DNA of 64,000 nucleotides from Symbiodinium natans (Eukaryota > Sar > Dinophyceae > Suessiales > Symbiodiniaceae), in assembly GCA_905221605.1 (NCBI GenBank), contig CAJNDS010002325.1:222840-286839 (forward strand), in the 5' to 3' direction. A program made the translations under genes and the position numbers. Under the pieces are notes generated by a model, which was given only the letters and a program-made list of their open reading frames with translations, did no database searches and had not been told where the DNA came from. Position 1 is the first letter of the stretch; every line of letters begins with the position of its first letter. Below, in pieces: positions 1 to 10,664 of the stretch.

Positions 1-179
1 CTGCGGGGGCAGCTGCGCCTGCCCTGTGTAGACGAAGTCGAGCACCTGCTCTCCCCTTACACGCCCCTCCTTTCTAAAGGATAACGTGGCCCCTCAAGAA
101 GATGTATCCCACGGCTGAGGTGGGAATCATTCCCAGAACCTGAACACAGCTCTCGCAAGCTATCAGGATGCAACCCCTC

Positions 180-441
180 TTAAGTTACGCTTGGGCACAG
201 CCGTGACTGCAGCCGCGGACGCCCCGGCGGCAACAGTGCGGAGCCTAGGCCATCTGAATAAATCTGCAAGAAGAACAGCTTGCTGCGTAGGCCCGAGTCT
301 CTGCAGGGTTTCGAGACGTCTAGGGCCCCTAATCGGGCTTTGCAAAACTGCGGGCGCCAGGCCCCTTCTTGCAACCATTGTCGCCTCAGGCACCGGGATG
401 CAGAGGGTCTAGGAGAGCCATCCGGATGTCCAAGCATGAAA
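180..441 (-). CDS. candidate exon after a telomeric block, unknown product
   Basis: On the minus strand a pyrimidine-rich tract ending CTCTGCCCCCAG gives a good acceptor, so an exon could start at 441, about 40 bases after the CCCTAAA-type block (481-535). One frame stays open to 180 (about 85 residues, rich in Arg, Leu and Pro); another gives a short frame starting SCLDIRMALLDPLH. I cannot choose between them, see no donor and recognise no domain. Its position matches other exons here that begin shortly after such blocks. Confidence 0.25.
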
Positions 442-480
442 CTGGGGGCAGAGGGAAAACCACGTTTGGGAAAAAACCCT

Positions 481-535
481 GTTAGGGTTTAGGGTTTTAG
501 GGTTCAGGATTTAGGGTTTGGGATTAGGGTTTAGG
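481..535 (+). repeat. degenerate TTTAGGG block
   Basis: About seven copies of TTTAGGG with variants (GGTTCAGGATTTAGGG). On the minus strand it reads CCCTAAA and precedes a possible exon acceptor at 441. Confidence 0.9.
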
Positions 536-754
536 GGTGGATCTGAAGGTTGCAATGTGCATGAGGCAAAGGACTTTCTCGGTGCTGGGTCTGCTACCGC
601 CTAGCTTAGCACGCTTTGGTCACTTTCCTGTAAGGTCATGACAACATGCTGGTCTTCTCTCAATAGATGGCACACCTTGCGATTGAAAATCCACAGCCCC
701 ACTTTCAGGAGCGAAAAACACGTCGTCGCACTAATTGAGCACCTCTTCCTTGAA

Positions 755-823
755 CTAAACCCTAAACCCTAAACCCTAAACCCTAAACCCTCAACCCTCA
801 ACCCTAAACCCTAAACCCTAAAC
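755..823 (-). repeat. CCCTAAA block
   Basis: Telomere-type heptamers, CCCTAAA on the plus strand, with CCCTCAA variants in the middle. On the minus strand they follow a candidate exon (853-903). Confidence 0.9.
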
Positions 824-852
824 CCCAAACACCGAACGTGTCACTTCTACAC

Positions 853-903
853 CTTTCACTGCCCGGGACCGCTTTGCCTGTGGAGTCCGGCTCTTTGGCC
901 TTG
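853..903 (-). CDS. candidate short exon, unknown product
   Basis: 51 bases between a strong acceptor (TTTTTGTACCCGCAG) and a GT donor (GAAAG|GTGTAG). The open frame reads KAKEPDSTGKAVPGSE, hydrophilic and GC-rich at third positions. Phase in is 2 and phase out is 2. No domain is recognised. It could be the next exon of the BTB gene upstream, but the phases do not fit directly, so another exon would have to lie between. Confidence 0.3.
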
Positions 904-1141
904 CTGCGGGTACAAAAAGGCGTGAGGATGTGCGACGGCGTTAGACTCCGTGGCTTCAAAACGTGGATCCGTTCTTCCTTTGCGCCACCAAAGAGGCCGG
1001 GGAGCGCTCCTAGAGACCTAGAGACTCCGGGCAACACCCGGCCTTACCATGCAACAGAAACACAACACAATATAGAAATAAAAAGCACACACACACACAG
1101 AGACAGAGAAACACCAAACAACAAGCCAATCACCACCAGGC

Positions 1142-1852
1142 CTGCTCCATAAGTTTCCGCAGCTTCTCACTGCACGAGGCGAGCACCACCTGACGTGGGC
1201 GCAAGGCTTCTATGCCAAATGCGCTTGGGGAGTTAGGGTTTAGGGTTTAGGGTTTAGGCTTTAGGCTTTCTTAGGGTTTGGGGTTTGGGGTTTAGGGTTT
1301 AGGGTTTAGCGTTTAGGGTTTAGGGTTTAGGGTAGCTAACCCCCCCTGTCTATTTCACCAAGCAGCCCTCTAAGCCTGAAACCCTAACCCTAATAAGCTG
1401 CCTGAAGTACCGCATTCTAACTTTAAAGAGAGCCACTCGTAACAACCTCTCCTCCGTTCTCTCCAAGGCTCCGCCAGCAACTGTCGCCGAAACCCTAAGC
1501 CACACTGTATTCACTATATGGGACTTTACGAAAACAAGGAACCCCGCATATACACCCCCAAGTAGTAGGATTCCCTTATCATAAGGACCCCAATGCAGAT
1601 CCCCCTAATATCGTAAACCCCCATATAACCCTATAGTATAATCCTACAATATACCAATAATATACCCCTATAATATAAAACCCTATAATATGACCCTATC
1701 ATATAACCCTATAAAATAACCCTATAATATAATCCTGTAATATAACCCCTCTAAACCCCTACGTTGCCGCCATCCCCAGGGCCCCGGGCCGCGTGCGCGT
1801 CAAAGGACGGGCCATCGGCGGAGAGCAGCGACACGTCGCAGAAGGCGCCGTC
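1142..1852 (-). CDS. BTB/POZ-domain gene, two exons (1790-1852, 1142-1189), partial
   Basis: Exon 1790-1852 (63 bases) follows the acceptor GATCCGTTGCAG and encodes 21 residues with the core FCDVSLLSADGPSFDAHA. Exon 1142-1189 (48 bases) follows the acceptor CCCACGTCAG and encodes VVLASCSEKLRKLMEQ. Joined in phase 0 they read straight through the BTB/POZ signature FCDVxL...DG.SF.AH.VVLA..S, where the family normally has FxAHRxVLAAxSxxF. The donors would be GC type (GCG|GCCCGG and CAG|GCCTGG), which dinoflagellates use. BTB domains mediate protein-protein contacts, often as substrate adaptors of cullin-3 ligases; the partner here is unknown. The intron (about 600 bases) contains a TTTAGGG block and an AT-rich CCCTATAATATAA repeat. 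Only the domain core is visible; the 5' and 3' exons were not found. The family call is fairly secure because two independent exons complete one motif. Confidence 0.55.
1232..1332 (+). repeat. TTTAGGG block inside the BTB-gene intron
   Basis: About 13 heptamers with GGCTTTAGG and GGGGTTTG variants. On the coding strand it reads CCCTAAA and ends 43 bases before the BTB exon that starts at 1189. A short CCCTAACCCTAA tract at 1379-1392 lies in the opposite orientation. Confidence 0.9.
1530..1605 (+). repeat. dispersed repeat, copy 1 (second copy 3440-3505)
   Basis: Shares an approximately 60-base degenerate block with 3440-3505: both run ccc(g)catata/gaatata ... cccaa-tagtaggattccct ... aaggacccc aat. 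The spacing of matching words is conserved, which suggests a dispersed element rather than chance. No coding potential was seen. Confidence 0.6.
1590..1750 (+). repeat. AT-rich tandem repeat CCCTATAATATAA
   Basis: About eleven imperfect copies of a 13-15-base unit of the form CCCTATAATATAA. The unit resembles a CCCTAA telomeric word expanded by TATAAT. It lies in the intron of the BTB gene just after its upstream exon (coding strand). Confidence 0.85.
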
Positions 1853-3217
1853 CTGCAACGGATCGAGTGCTGGAAGCTGCTGTTCTAGTGTTTTATGTGC
1901 ATAAGCTTGCCTCATTTTGGGTACTAGACTGTATGATACTATGATATGTTGTGCTTGAGCTTTGCCTTTTTCGGGATTAGAATGAATTTTATATGGGTTT
2001 GCGCGAGGACACTTCTTCACCCGGATTTGGAAACACCCCATGGCCAACAACAACCCTCGGCATCAGGGTGAAAATGGGAACTTCCCCTCACCAGCCTCAG
2101 GGGGCCCAAGGGTTTGCCGAAACCTCTCACCGGACCCCTCTTAGAAGTGAAAATAAGTGAAACCTAGAATCCTTGAGCTGCAACCTTGCGCAGCTCCGCA
2201 CACCCAAAAGCTTCCAAAGCCCTGGTGCGAAAAAGCGGAGTCCTTTCGCAGGGCATCGAGGCGCTCCCACTGGCTCAGCTGGGTCGGCCTTTGGCAGGGG
2301 CTCTAGGGGTTTTTCCTTAGAGTTTGTGAGCTTTGGGCTTCGGGGATTGTTGACAGCGATCACAATGCAGCCCCAGAGCACTGAACTGCCCGGACCAAAA
2401 ATCGCAGCAGCATCCCATCACCTTCCATGACCACAATTTGCCCCATTGCCGACAACCCCCCAGACCCCACCAAGCAGCCCACCTGGCGGCCGCTAAGCGC
2501 AGCTTGGGCGGCATGCTCTCAAGGCCATGGGGACTCCATGAATCGGAGCAGATGCAGCCAACAAGGTTTTCAGATTCTTGGCTAGGGTGCTGGCGGTTGC
2601 TTACACAAGCTTTTGGGTTTGAAGGGATTGGGTTCAGGGGTTGGGGCTGTGAGGCTCAACGCTGAGGTTCTCCTGGGCTACTTGGGGTTCAGCATGCACC
2701 ATTCTATGTGCAAGAATGCTCAACGTTTCACATGAAGCGTGGCGGATAATTGTCGAGAAGCCTTCCACTCAAGGAAATTAAGTTTGTACATATATATATA
2801 TATATATACATCACAATCCTGCAGCTCGAGGCACCTGTCCCCACTCCACAGTAGCTGCACCGGAGAGACAATGGGAGGCATTCTGCCCTGTCCCACACTG
2901 GTATCGCCATATGTTAGTTCACGCAGCCCAGGACAAAACCGACACGCTGGCGGGCTTTCAGAAGAAAGCAACAAGCCCCAAGTTTTGCGCAGTGCAAGTT
3001 CAGCTTCTGGCTTCAGACCATTCAGGATGCACACTGCACACAACCACCAAGTCGCAACCCCGACATTGTGCATGCCGTTGCATGCCACCGCACACACCAC
3101 ATCCAACACTGCCCGAGACCCGGACCGCTTGAAATCCAAGTAATGCAACAACCAAGCCTTGTGAGCCCTGCCCCCAAACCCTACAGACATCCTTGCACCC
3201 TGAGCAAACCTCTAACA
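1853..3217. other. no recognised gene
   Basis: Mixed-composition DNA with short open frames on both strands, none recognised, and a (TA)n run at 2790-2810. The upstream part of the BTB gene should lie at the low end of this stretch, but I could not place an exon. Confidence 0.5.
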
Positions 3218-3261
3218 ACCCTAAACCCTAAACCCTAAACCCGAAACCCTAAACCCTAAAC
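3218..3261 (-). repeat. CCCTAAA block touching an exon end
   Basis: About six heptamers. On the minus strand the block starts GTTTAGGG immediately after the exon at 3262-3316, so it could provide that exon's GT donor. Confidence 0.9.
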
Positions 3262-3316
3262 CTGGGGGATCGCGGAGAAACCGCAGCACCGACTGTGCTC
3301 CTCCTCGGCTCGAAGC
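3262..3316 (-). CDS. candidate exon ending in CAG|GTTTAGGG
   Basis: 55 bases from the acceptor GATCCGCAG to CCCCAG|GTTTAGGG, where the telomeric repeat begins. The frame reads LRAEEEHSRCCGFSAIPQ (phase 2 in, 0 out). The donor matches the CAG|GT consensus exactly at the exon-repeat junction. Product unknown. Confidence 0.4.
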
Positions 3317-3600
3317 CTGCGGATCGACGACACCGGCCTGGCACTTCCCCGGCGAACCCTGGCTTTCGGAGTGCTTTGCGGCTTTTTGTTTTTGCTAGAT
3401 TCTAGCGTTCGCAGACATGGGGGGGTGTACGACGATAAGGGGCCCCGAATATAGACTCCCAATTTAGTAGGATTCCCTGAAAATAAGGAAAAGGACCCCA
3501 ATAGGGTACCCTAACTTCGGAGACCCTCAAATGGAATCACAAGGCAAGGGCCTCGCTTGACATGCGCTCGCAACCCGAAGGCCCAGAATCACCCGAAACT

Positions 3601-3705
3601 GGCTGGTTCTTAGTGGGGAATGAGGGAATGAGGCGCTATATAATCCTTTAAAGGATACATAAAGGGCCCTCATCCCCTCATTCCCTACGGAAGACGGTTG
3701 GCCGT
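3601..3705. mobile_element. palindromic MITE-like element, copy 1
   Basis: A near-perfect palindrome of about 75-100 bases: GGGAATGAGGGAATGAGG...AATCCTTTAAAGGAT...CCTCATTCCCTAC, centred on CCTTTAAAGG near 3650. A second copy with the same arms and centre is at 12710-12815. Two copies of one inverted-repeat sequence in otherwise different surroundings suggest a non-autonomous element. No transposase is present, and flanking target duplications could not be decided. Confidence 0.65.
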
Positions 3706-4830
3706 TCTCGGAGCGCACTCTCTGGGCCACCAGGCTCGGGCAGCGCCTCCGTCTCGGAAAGCTTCTGGGGCTCGCCTGGTTGCCCAGGACAGCTGCAAAA
3801 CGTAGACACACAGACACGCGGACCCGAACGAGAATTTCAACCCCCGAAGTCGAGGGAATCAAAGTTGCACAGCCACGGAAGAAGCGATCTGCCTCCAGAA
3901 ACAATGCGATGCTCTTCTGGCACGTCGGCTTTCTGGCGGAGGATGGGGGGGGGAATAGTTGAGCTTGCTTTGAGTCGAGAAGCCTTTGCAGAAGCACATG
4001 CTTCAGCACCAATCCGACCAGTCCTACACAACCTTGCTACGGTATGCCTCGCGACAAGTTCCCAAGTCCCTTGAAGGAGGGTTCCCGGCCCTCGAGTGGG
4101 CAAAGTAGTAGCTTGTGTCCCCTTTCACGGCGATGGAGTTCTGACAGGCGGCAGAGTTCAGGCAGCTCTCTCTCTCTCGGCTGAGAAGCAACTACTCAAG
4201 AATCTGAGGGCTCGTGCTCAAGCTTTCTCGGGACTCTGCATTGCGGAGACTAGATGAAACAAGCCTCCATGACCTTCGAGTGCTTCCAGTCTTCCAGCGT
4301 TGAGGCTTAGGTCTGGAGATGTCTGGAGGCCACTCCACAAGGACCACCCCCAAACATCCGTACAAATCCTAAACCCTCTAAAGACTCAAGACTTGTTCCC
4401 CAACCCAAGCCTGCACAGCATCGCCCGGAAGATCCTCATCTGCCTACAGTCGGACATCGTCCCAGCAGGTACCAACCAGTGCCAGCATGCTGGCATGCAA
4501 CAACAGCCAAACAGTTGCTTCAGCCCCTCCAAGCATCCAGCCACGTGGTTCTGATGACCGCCCCCAGCTGTGCCTGTCTGTCTACATCCCAGATTGTGGC
4601 TTTCTCTACTCAAGCTCGACACAGCCCTCCTTCATGTCAACCCAATCAAGAAAGCCTGAGCTAGGATCCAACGCCTTGCACTGATATCTTTGCGTGCCGG
4701 GTGCGCCAAGCTTGCCGGCAGCACCGTGCACGCCGACCGTCAGAATCGCCTGAGCAAGCGGCTGAGCACGAAAACATCCCCCCGCCCCAAAGAGATCGGG
4801 CAAAATCCACCAAACATCGTCACGGACAAA
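3706..4830. other. no recognised gene
   Basis: Nothing recognised. Short open frames exist on both strands but none shows a family motif. Contains a CTCTCTCT run at 4169-4180. Confidence 0.5.
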
Positions 4831-4837
4831 ATGTCTC

Positions 4838-4842
4838 TCTTC

Positions 4843-4885
<43 letters not shown>

Positions 4886-4886
4886 G
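4838..4886 (+). repeat. (CT)n microsatellite
   Basis: Mostly pure CT dinucleotides with few interruptions. The Ser/Leu open frames across it are repeat artefacts. Confidence 0.95.
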
Positions 4887-5367
4887 CGCTGCTCTATCCT
4901 TATCTCCTCTTCCCTGTTCTCAGGCTGCTGCCCCATCACGCACATCCTCGACCTCGAGGATGGCATCGTCGCGGAGCCACTTCTGCAGAGACACATCAAT
5001 GCGACTTACATGGGCGGATGAGGAGCACTCGACACACCATAAGCAACCGCCAAGCTGCTTAACTGGACATTGGCGGCATTGGACTACAATCAAAGCCTAA
5101 ATACCGTAAGAAGGCCATCAGCCAGACGCACACCAAGGAAGGAGTGGGCAAAGGCATCCACTCATCATTTCAATATCTGACTATATTTCTTGAGGACAAG
5201 ACCCAAGGTCATGGGACACTCGGCAACCTCACTACGCTCTGCAAAGTAGCCCTGCTACCCCATGTTCGTCACCTGTCTGGCGCCCTCGTCTGTGTTCTGG
5301 AAGAAGATCTCCTGCCACCGACCCTCACATGTGCCAATGTTCTCCGAGGACAGGCATCTCGCCACCT

Positions 5368-5376
5368 ATCTCTCTC

Positions 5377-5424
<48 letters not shown>

Positions 5425-5522
5425 TCTCTCTCCCTCTCCCTCTCCCTCTCCCTCTCCCTCTCCCTCTCTCTCCCTCCCCCCCCCCTCCCCCTCCCCCTCC
5501 CCCTCTCCCTCCCCCTCTCTAG
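5368..5522 (+). repeat. (CT)n / CCCTCT microsatellite
   Basis: Pure CT grading into CCCTCT and C-rich units. Followed at 5540-5568 by a short GTGTGTGC tract. Confidence 0.95.
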
Positions 5523-5579
5523 CTAGATTAGTTTCTTTCTATGTGTGCGTGTGTGTGTGCGTGTGTTTCATATGTACAT

Positions 5580-6300
5580 TGCCAAACAATATCTAATGTG
5601 CTATCAAATCCTTAATGCTAAAGACAAAAATTAGACCTTTAGATTTAAACTTGACTTGAAACAGCGCATTATGCTGTTTGTAGAAAAGGCCCTGTGTGAA
5701 TAGCACTTTGTATTACATGACTCTATGAATAAAATGCAACCGGCCGGTGATTAGCATAAGGAAACTTACTTGTCACATCTGACCTCCAAGAAGGTTTCAA
5801 TCGGAGGAACTAATTGAAGAGCATAGTTTGCTAAACAACAATGTTCATTCAAGGTTTTAGGCCCTTCGTTAGTTACAGAAGTAGCCCCTGTACACATCCA
5901 GTATCTAGCCCAACGGCATTCAGCTGAATGACATGTTGAATTACCTTTTGAGTAAGATGTGGTTTCATGAGTTTGCTTCACATATTGTCATGAAACTGGC
6001 CTCCAACTACGTTTAATTAATTCGCCTCGGCTTCCAGCCGAGGGTCTAGAACAACCTTATGTTTCACCTTTTGATTCAGTTCTAGGTGTATGCGAATTAA
6101 CATGCTTGGCTCACAGTCATATCTGTATAACCTTTAAACAAGCAAGAATACGTAAACTACATCTGTCGGACGCAGAATGTTGGACATGCGCAGCGAACTT
6201 TCTATAGCACTATGCCGGCGCCTTAGGTGGGACCATGTCACTGTGCACACCTACACTGTCATCCCGCCACACACGGCCAAGGAGATGACCCGTTTCAACT
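5580..6300. other. AT-rich stretch, no recognised gene
   Basis: Lower GC than its flanks, with no recognised coding signal. The word gagggtctagaacaac follows a short hairpin-like CCTCGGCTTCCAGCCGAGG at 6024-6043. Confidence 0.4.
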
Positions 6301-6307
6301 CACAAAG

Positions 6308-6425
6308 AGAGGGGGAATGAGGGAGAGGGAGAGAGAGAGAGCGAAAGAGAGAAAAAAAAAAGAGAGAGAAAGACAGGAAGGAGAGAGGGAGACGGAGAGA
6401 GAGAGAGAGGGAGAGCGGAAAAAAT
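6308..6425 (+). repeat. GA-rich microsatellite
   Basis: GAGA / GGGAGA purine tract with short A runs. No coding interpretation. Confidence 0.9.
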
Positions 6426-6526
6426 TGAAATGAAAGGACTAAACAAACAATATGTAAGCTACTGAAGTAAGGAAAATCCAAGAGAATTGGGAGTCGAAAT
6501 TCATCAAGTTGAATAACATGACGCAC

Positions 6527-6757
6527 GTACGCACACACACACGCAGACACGCAGACACGCAGACACGCAGACACGCAGACACGCAGACACGCAGACACGC
6601 ACACACGCACACACGCACACACGCACACACGCACACACGCACACACGCACACACGCACACATGCACCAAAATAGAAATATACATATACATAGATACACAC
6701 ATATACATAGATACACATACATATACATATACATACACATACACATATACATATACG

Positions 6758-6788
<31 letters not shown>

Positions 6789-6885
6789 TTACATTTACTT
6801 AAACAGTTCCATATCCATATACATATACATATACACATACATATACATATACATATACATATACACATATATATATATATATGGT
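6527..6885 (+). repeat. compound microsatellite: ACGCAGAC, ACGCACAC, ATACAT, ATTTAC
   Basis: Successive tandem families: ACACGCAG (8-mer) at 6540-6600, ACACGCAC at 6600-6660, ACATAT/ATACAT at 6670-6870 with a short CATTTA tract at about 6780, ending in (AT)n and a C13 run at 6887. All six frames read low-complexity peptides that should not be annotated as proteins. Confidence 0.95.
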
Positions 6886-7021
6886 ACCCCCCCCCCCCCA
6901 GTGACCTACCCTTTTTCGCCTTGTCTCAAGTCACCCAGCTGCACTGCAAGCAAACTCGGTGTGCAATATAGCGTATTTCCTAGGGCGTAGACTAAAATAC
7001 AACTAAATTCGCATACACGGG

Positions 7022-7330
7022 ACAGTAGAAAAACCAAAAATACCAAAACCAAAAAACCAAAAAAAACAAAACCAAAAAAACCAAAAAAACCAAAAAAACC
7101 AAAAAAAACAAAACCAAAAAAACCAAAAAAAACAAAAAAAACAATTTTCCGGAACTCTCAGGAATCCCTATGAGGCTTCTCCAAGAGTCCCGGAAAATTG
7201 GTTTTTTTGGTATTTTTGGTTTTTTTGGTTTTGGTTTTTTTGGTTTTTTTGGTTTTGGTTTTTTTGGTTTTTTTGGTTTTGGTATTTTTGGTTTTTTGGT
7301 TTTGGTATTTTGGCTTTTTGGTTCGCCTTC
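7022..7330. repeat. long foldback of CCAAAAAAA / TTTTTTTGG arms
   Basis: The left arm (7025-7140) is built of ACCAAAAAAACC units. The right arm (7200-7325) is the same motif inverted. The centre carries a second inverted pair, CAATTTTCCGGAACTCTC and GAGTCCCGGAAAATTG (7142-7199). The whole region could form a hairpin of about 300 bases. The Lys/Pro and Phe/Gly open frames across it are by-products of the repeat. Confidence 0.85.
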
Positions 7331-7339
7331 ACGGTCACG

Positions 7340-8900
7340 AGGCAACAACTACGCATTTTTTAGTGTGGTTATGCTAATTGTGCTTTTCAGAAATAGTATA
7401 CAAGTGGTCTTTCTAGTGCTTCAGAACTATTTGTTTCGTTATTGTGTAGGTAGAGCCGCTAGTGTTTAGTGCATCTTTTGGTTGTACTCAAGTGTAGTAG
7501 ACCTTATTCAGCCATTACTTGGTGCTCTGGTAGCTCAATTCGCATGGATAATATTTGCCTGGCAAAAGCGATTAACTATCTAGAAGCAGCATTTGCAATA
7601 CTTGTCTTGAGAAAAAGCATTTAATGCTTAGAATTGTTTGCTTAAAAAGTGACTCCTACTCGTCCAGGGATACCCCAAAACCCTATAATCCAAACTTCAC
7701 CAGAGATTCTCATGAAAAGCTTGCACTTTTGGATGTTTTTATGTATTTGTGAATTTGCTCTTCACTAAGTAATTTTCTAGGATTCTTGTGCATTTTTAAG
7801 CCTGATTGTGCAAGTTGCGTTTTTCAAGCATAGTATATATGTGGTCTTTATTGAATACTTCAGACATCTTTGTTTCATCGTTATGTAAGTAGAACCGCGT
7901 CTATTTCCATTATTGTGCATTTTTAAGCTTGCTTATGCAAATTGTGCTTTTCAGACATAGTATATAAGTGGTCTTTACTGAATACTTCAGCAATCTTTGT
8001 TTCATTGTTATGTAGGTAGAACCGCTTCCATTTCCGTTAGTGTTTATTTCGTATTTGGTTGAGTATGGTCCTTTAAATAGTATTCAATTGAGTCAAATTG
8101 GGCAATTTGCTTAAGAATTCCTCTAGTAGTTAAATTCGCATAGAATGAATACTTCAAAAATATAAAATGTTTCATGAATATGTAAACATAAGGTATTTCA
8201 TTTGACTTTGCAGATAGTATTTCAATAATACTTTGCCTGGTGTAAACACAACCGTTTCAATGCATTAGTGGCTCAACAAAGCACTATTTGCCCTTTAAAC
8301 CACACTTTGCCATATTTTGGTTGAATATGGTGCTTCTTTCGTATTTTGGTTGAGTATGGTCCTGTAAATGGTATTCACTTGAATCAAATTGGGCTATTTG
8401 CTTAATAATTACTCTAGTAGCTAAATTCGCCTAAAATGATTATTTCAAAAATAAAAACGATTCATGAATATGTAAACATAAGGTATTTCAGTGGACTTTT
8501 CAGAGAGCATACTTTGCCTAGTACAAACACAATTGTATGAATACAGTAGTTGCTCAACAAAGCACCATTTGCACTTCAAACGCACACTTTGCCATATTTT
8601 GGTTGAGAATGGTGTCTATTTCGTATCTTGGTTGAGTATGCTCCTTTAAATAGCATTCACTTGAGTCAAATTGGGCTCTTTGCTTAATAATTACTCTAGT
8701 AGTTAAATTCGCATAGAATCAAGAAAAAGTTTCACTATTTGATTAATACTTTGCCTCGTACAAACACAATTGTATAAATAAACTAGTTGTTCAACAAAAC
8801 ATTAGTTGCCCTTTAAACGCACAATTTGCATAGAAAAAACACAGATCTAATCATCTAAAACCAGCATTGTCCGCTTCAGATTCAAAATGTAGATTATTCC
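7340..8900 (+). repeat. AT-rich island with diverged tandem repeats
   Basis: Two repeat families. The first, about 130 bases (7360-8040, at least three copies), carries TTTTCA(G)A-ATAGTATA-AGTGGTCTTT and TTTGTTTC-TTATGTA-GTAGA-CCGC. The second, about 285-290 bases (starting near 8045, 8337 and 8620), carries TTGGTTGAGTATGGTCC, GAGTCAAATTGGGC and CTCTAGTAGTTAAATTCGC. GC is far lower than the flanks, and no open frame of note exists. Confidence 0.85.
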
Positions 8901-10140
8901 AATGCTGGCTTATCGGGGTCTGTGAGGTGGGTGTCCCAGTAACTGTCCTTCATTACCTGGTGATTAACTACGCGACTTTTGGGCCTTCTTCGTTATTTTT
9001 TGTTAAAAAGGCCTAAAAAGGCTTAAAAAGGGTAGGTCGCTGGGGGGGGTAGCATATATATATATACATATATATCCTCAGCTGTTTATGTGTTTGTTTA
9101 TGTAAACACACTTCCACCATGCAGTTGGGTCGCCATATCATCCACCGGAATGTTGAAAGCCTAGGCAGGCCGCAAGACTCAACAATCTAAGCTGTAGGCT
9201 GCAACAGTTATCGACTTCCTTTGAGGATCAGAAGAAGAGCTTGCCAGAAACGATCGCTTCACTGGCTTCACTGATCTGCCGAGTTAACGTGAACAGCTTT
9301 GTCGGATACCGGATACACCTGCCAGCAAGGAGCATACCAGAAACTGCAGTATGCATGATCCGGGTGTGCCACACCCCCCACCCCCACCCGTTGGAGCTTG
9401 CGCGGTCCCCCCCCGGTAGGAATTGGCGTGCAAGTTTAGGGTTTAGGGCTCGGGGTTTAGGCACGCACGCGCGTGTGTGTGCGCCTGTGGAGTTTTAAGA
9501 TTCGGGTTTTGGTTTATGGGCTTGTGGCTGATTCGCACCCTTTCCAGTGGGTGACACGACCTTGCATGCATGAATCAACATCTTTAGGTGATGACGCCCA
9601 ATGACTGTGCGAAAAGGCTAGACGCCACCAGGGACGCGCATCCGGTATATACCGTGGCAGACATGTCCTGCTGCATGGAGGACATCGTCTGACAAGCAAC
9701 GCACGCCAACGCAGCCCCCTTCCATCAACCAGGTCCATTGCAGCAACACAGTTGTGGTGACTTATCGACGGCACCATTGTCCAGGCGATGTGGGACTAGT
9801 TGGAACGGAAGACTGGCAATGGAAGATGAGGCAGCTGACAAGCAGGAATCGTCTTCAAAAGTCAGCAATCCTTGTTGTGGTGTCGCACACGGGCGCGTTC
9901 TGTTTGTTTGCTGTCTCGAACCTGCGTTTAACGACGCTGGCGAGGGACGTCCGGCAGAGATGGTCAGCTGAAGAAGAGTGCCCAGCTTCCTTCCAGCTGT
10001 AGCTGGCCGAGGCAGTTGTTGAAGTCAAGCTGGCCAGGGTGTCGTTGCCCCACCTCGCACCCTTTCAAGTGGGTGAAGGGCGGGTGGTGGGTGGGCAGAA
10101 CGCGTTGACACGACCTTACTGAATCAACTTCTTTTGGTTA
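8901..10140. other. no recognised gene; short repeated words
   Basis: Contains a (TA)n tract at 9055-9075. A word set CGCACCCTTTC-AGTGGGTGA ... GACACGACCTT ... TGAATCAAC-TCTTT-GGT occurs at 9534-9590 and again at 10052-10140. A block at 8934-8990 (GTCCTTCATT...GTGAT) resembles 23278-23345. No protein family recognised. Confidence 0.5.
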
Positions 10141-10144
10141 GGGT

Positions 10145-10252
10145 TGTAAAGGGCTTACGGCTTAGAGCTTAGAGCTTAGAGCTTAGGGCTTAGGGCTTAG
10201 GGCTTAGGGCTTAGGGCTTAGGGCTTAGGGCTTAGGGCTTAGGGCTTGGAGG
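10145..10252 (+). repeat. variant telomeric block (GCTTAGG)n
   Basis: About 15 copies of AGGGCTTAGGGCTT / AGAGCTTAG, differing from the main heptamer by T to C. Scattered TTTAGGG-like words continue to about 10560. Confidence 0.9.
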
Positions 10253-10664
10253 GGAGGGTTGTGGAGATAAGAGTTTAAGGGTTCAGGGGTTAAGGGCTTT
10301 CAAGATTGTTTGGGATTGGCTTATTCAGGCTTTGTTTCGTGTTTTAGGATTTTGGTGGTGTAGAGTTGTGAGGGTTCTCGGGTCTCAGATTTAATGTTTG
10401 TGCAGGGGCTTAGGCTTTGGGGGTTTAGGAGGGCTTAGTGGGATAATGTTTAGGGTGGCACGGGCTTCAGGGTTTGGTCTGGGGCTTGTGAGGGCTTCGG
10501 GTTTAGGGTATAGGGTTGAGGCTTTGTGTGAGGGTATTTAGGGATGGGGAGGGGGGCCGGGTTAAGGTTTCAGCGAACCGCGAACCGGGATCATGTTTAA
10601 GGTTATCATTATGAGGGTTTCGCGAAATTCAACCATTGTTTGCCAGTCCTCTGACACTTACTTG

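Noticed and set aside
5262-6868. Long Ser/Leu, Cys/Ile/Val and Glu/Arg open frames
   Set aside because: They are translations of CT, CA/TA and GA microsatellites.
6992-7348. Lys/Pro-rich 118-codon frame
   Set aside because: It follows the foldback repeat units exactly; no non-repeat coding sequence.
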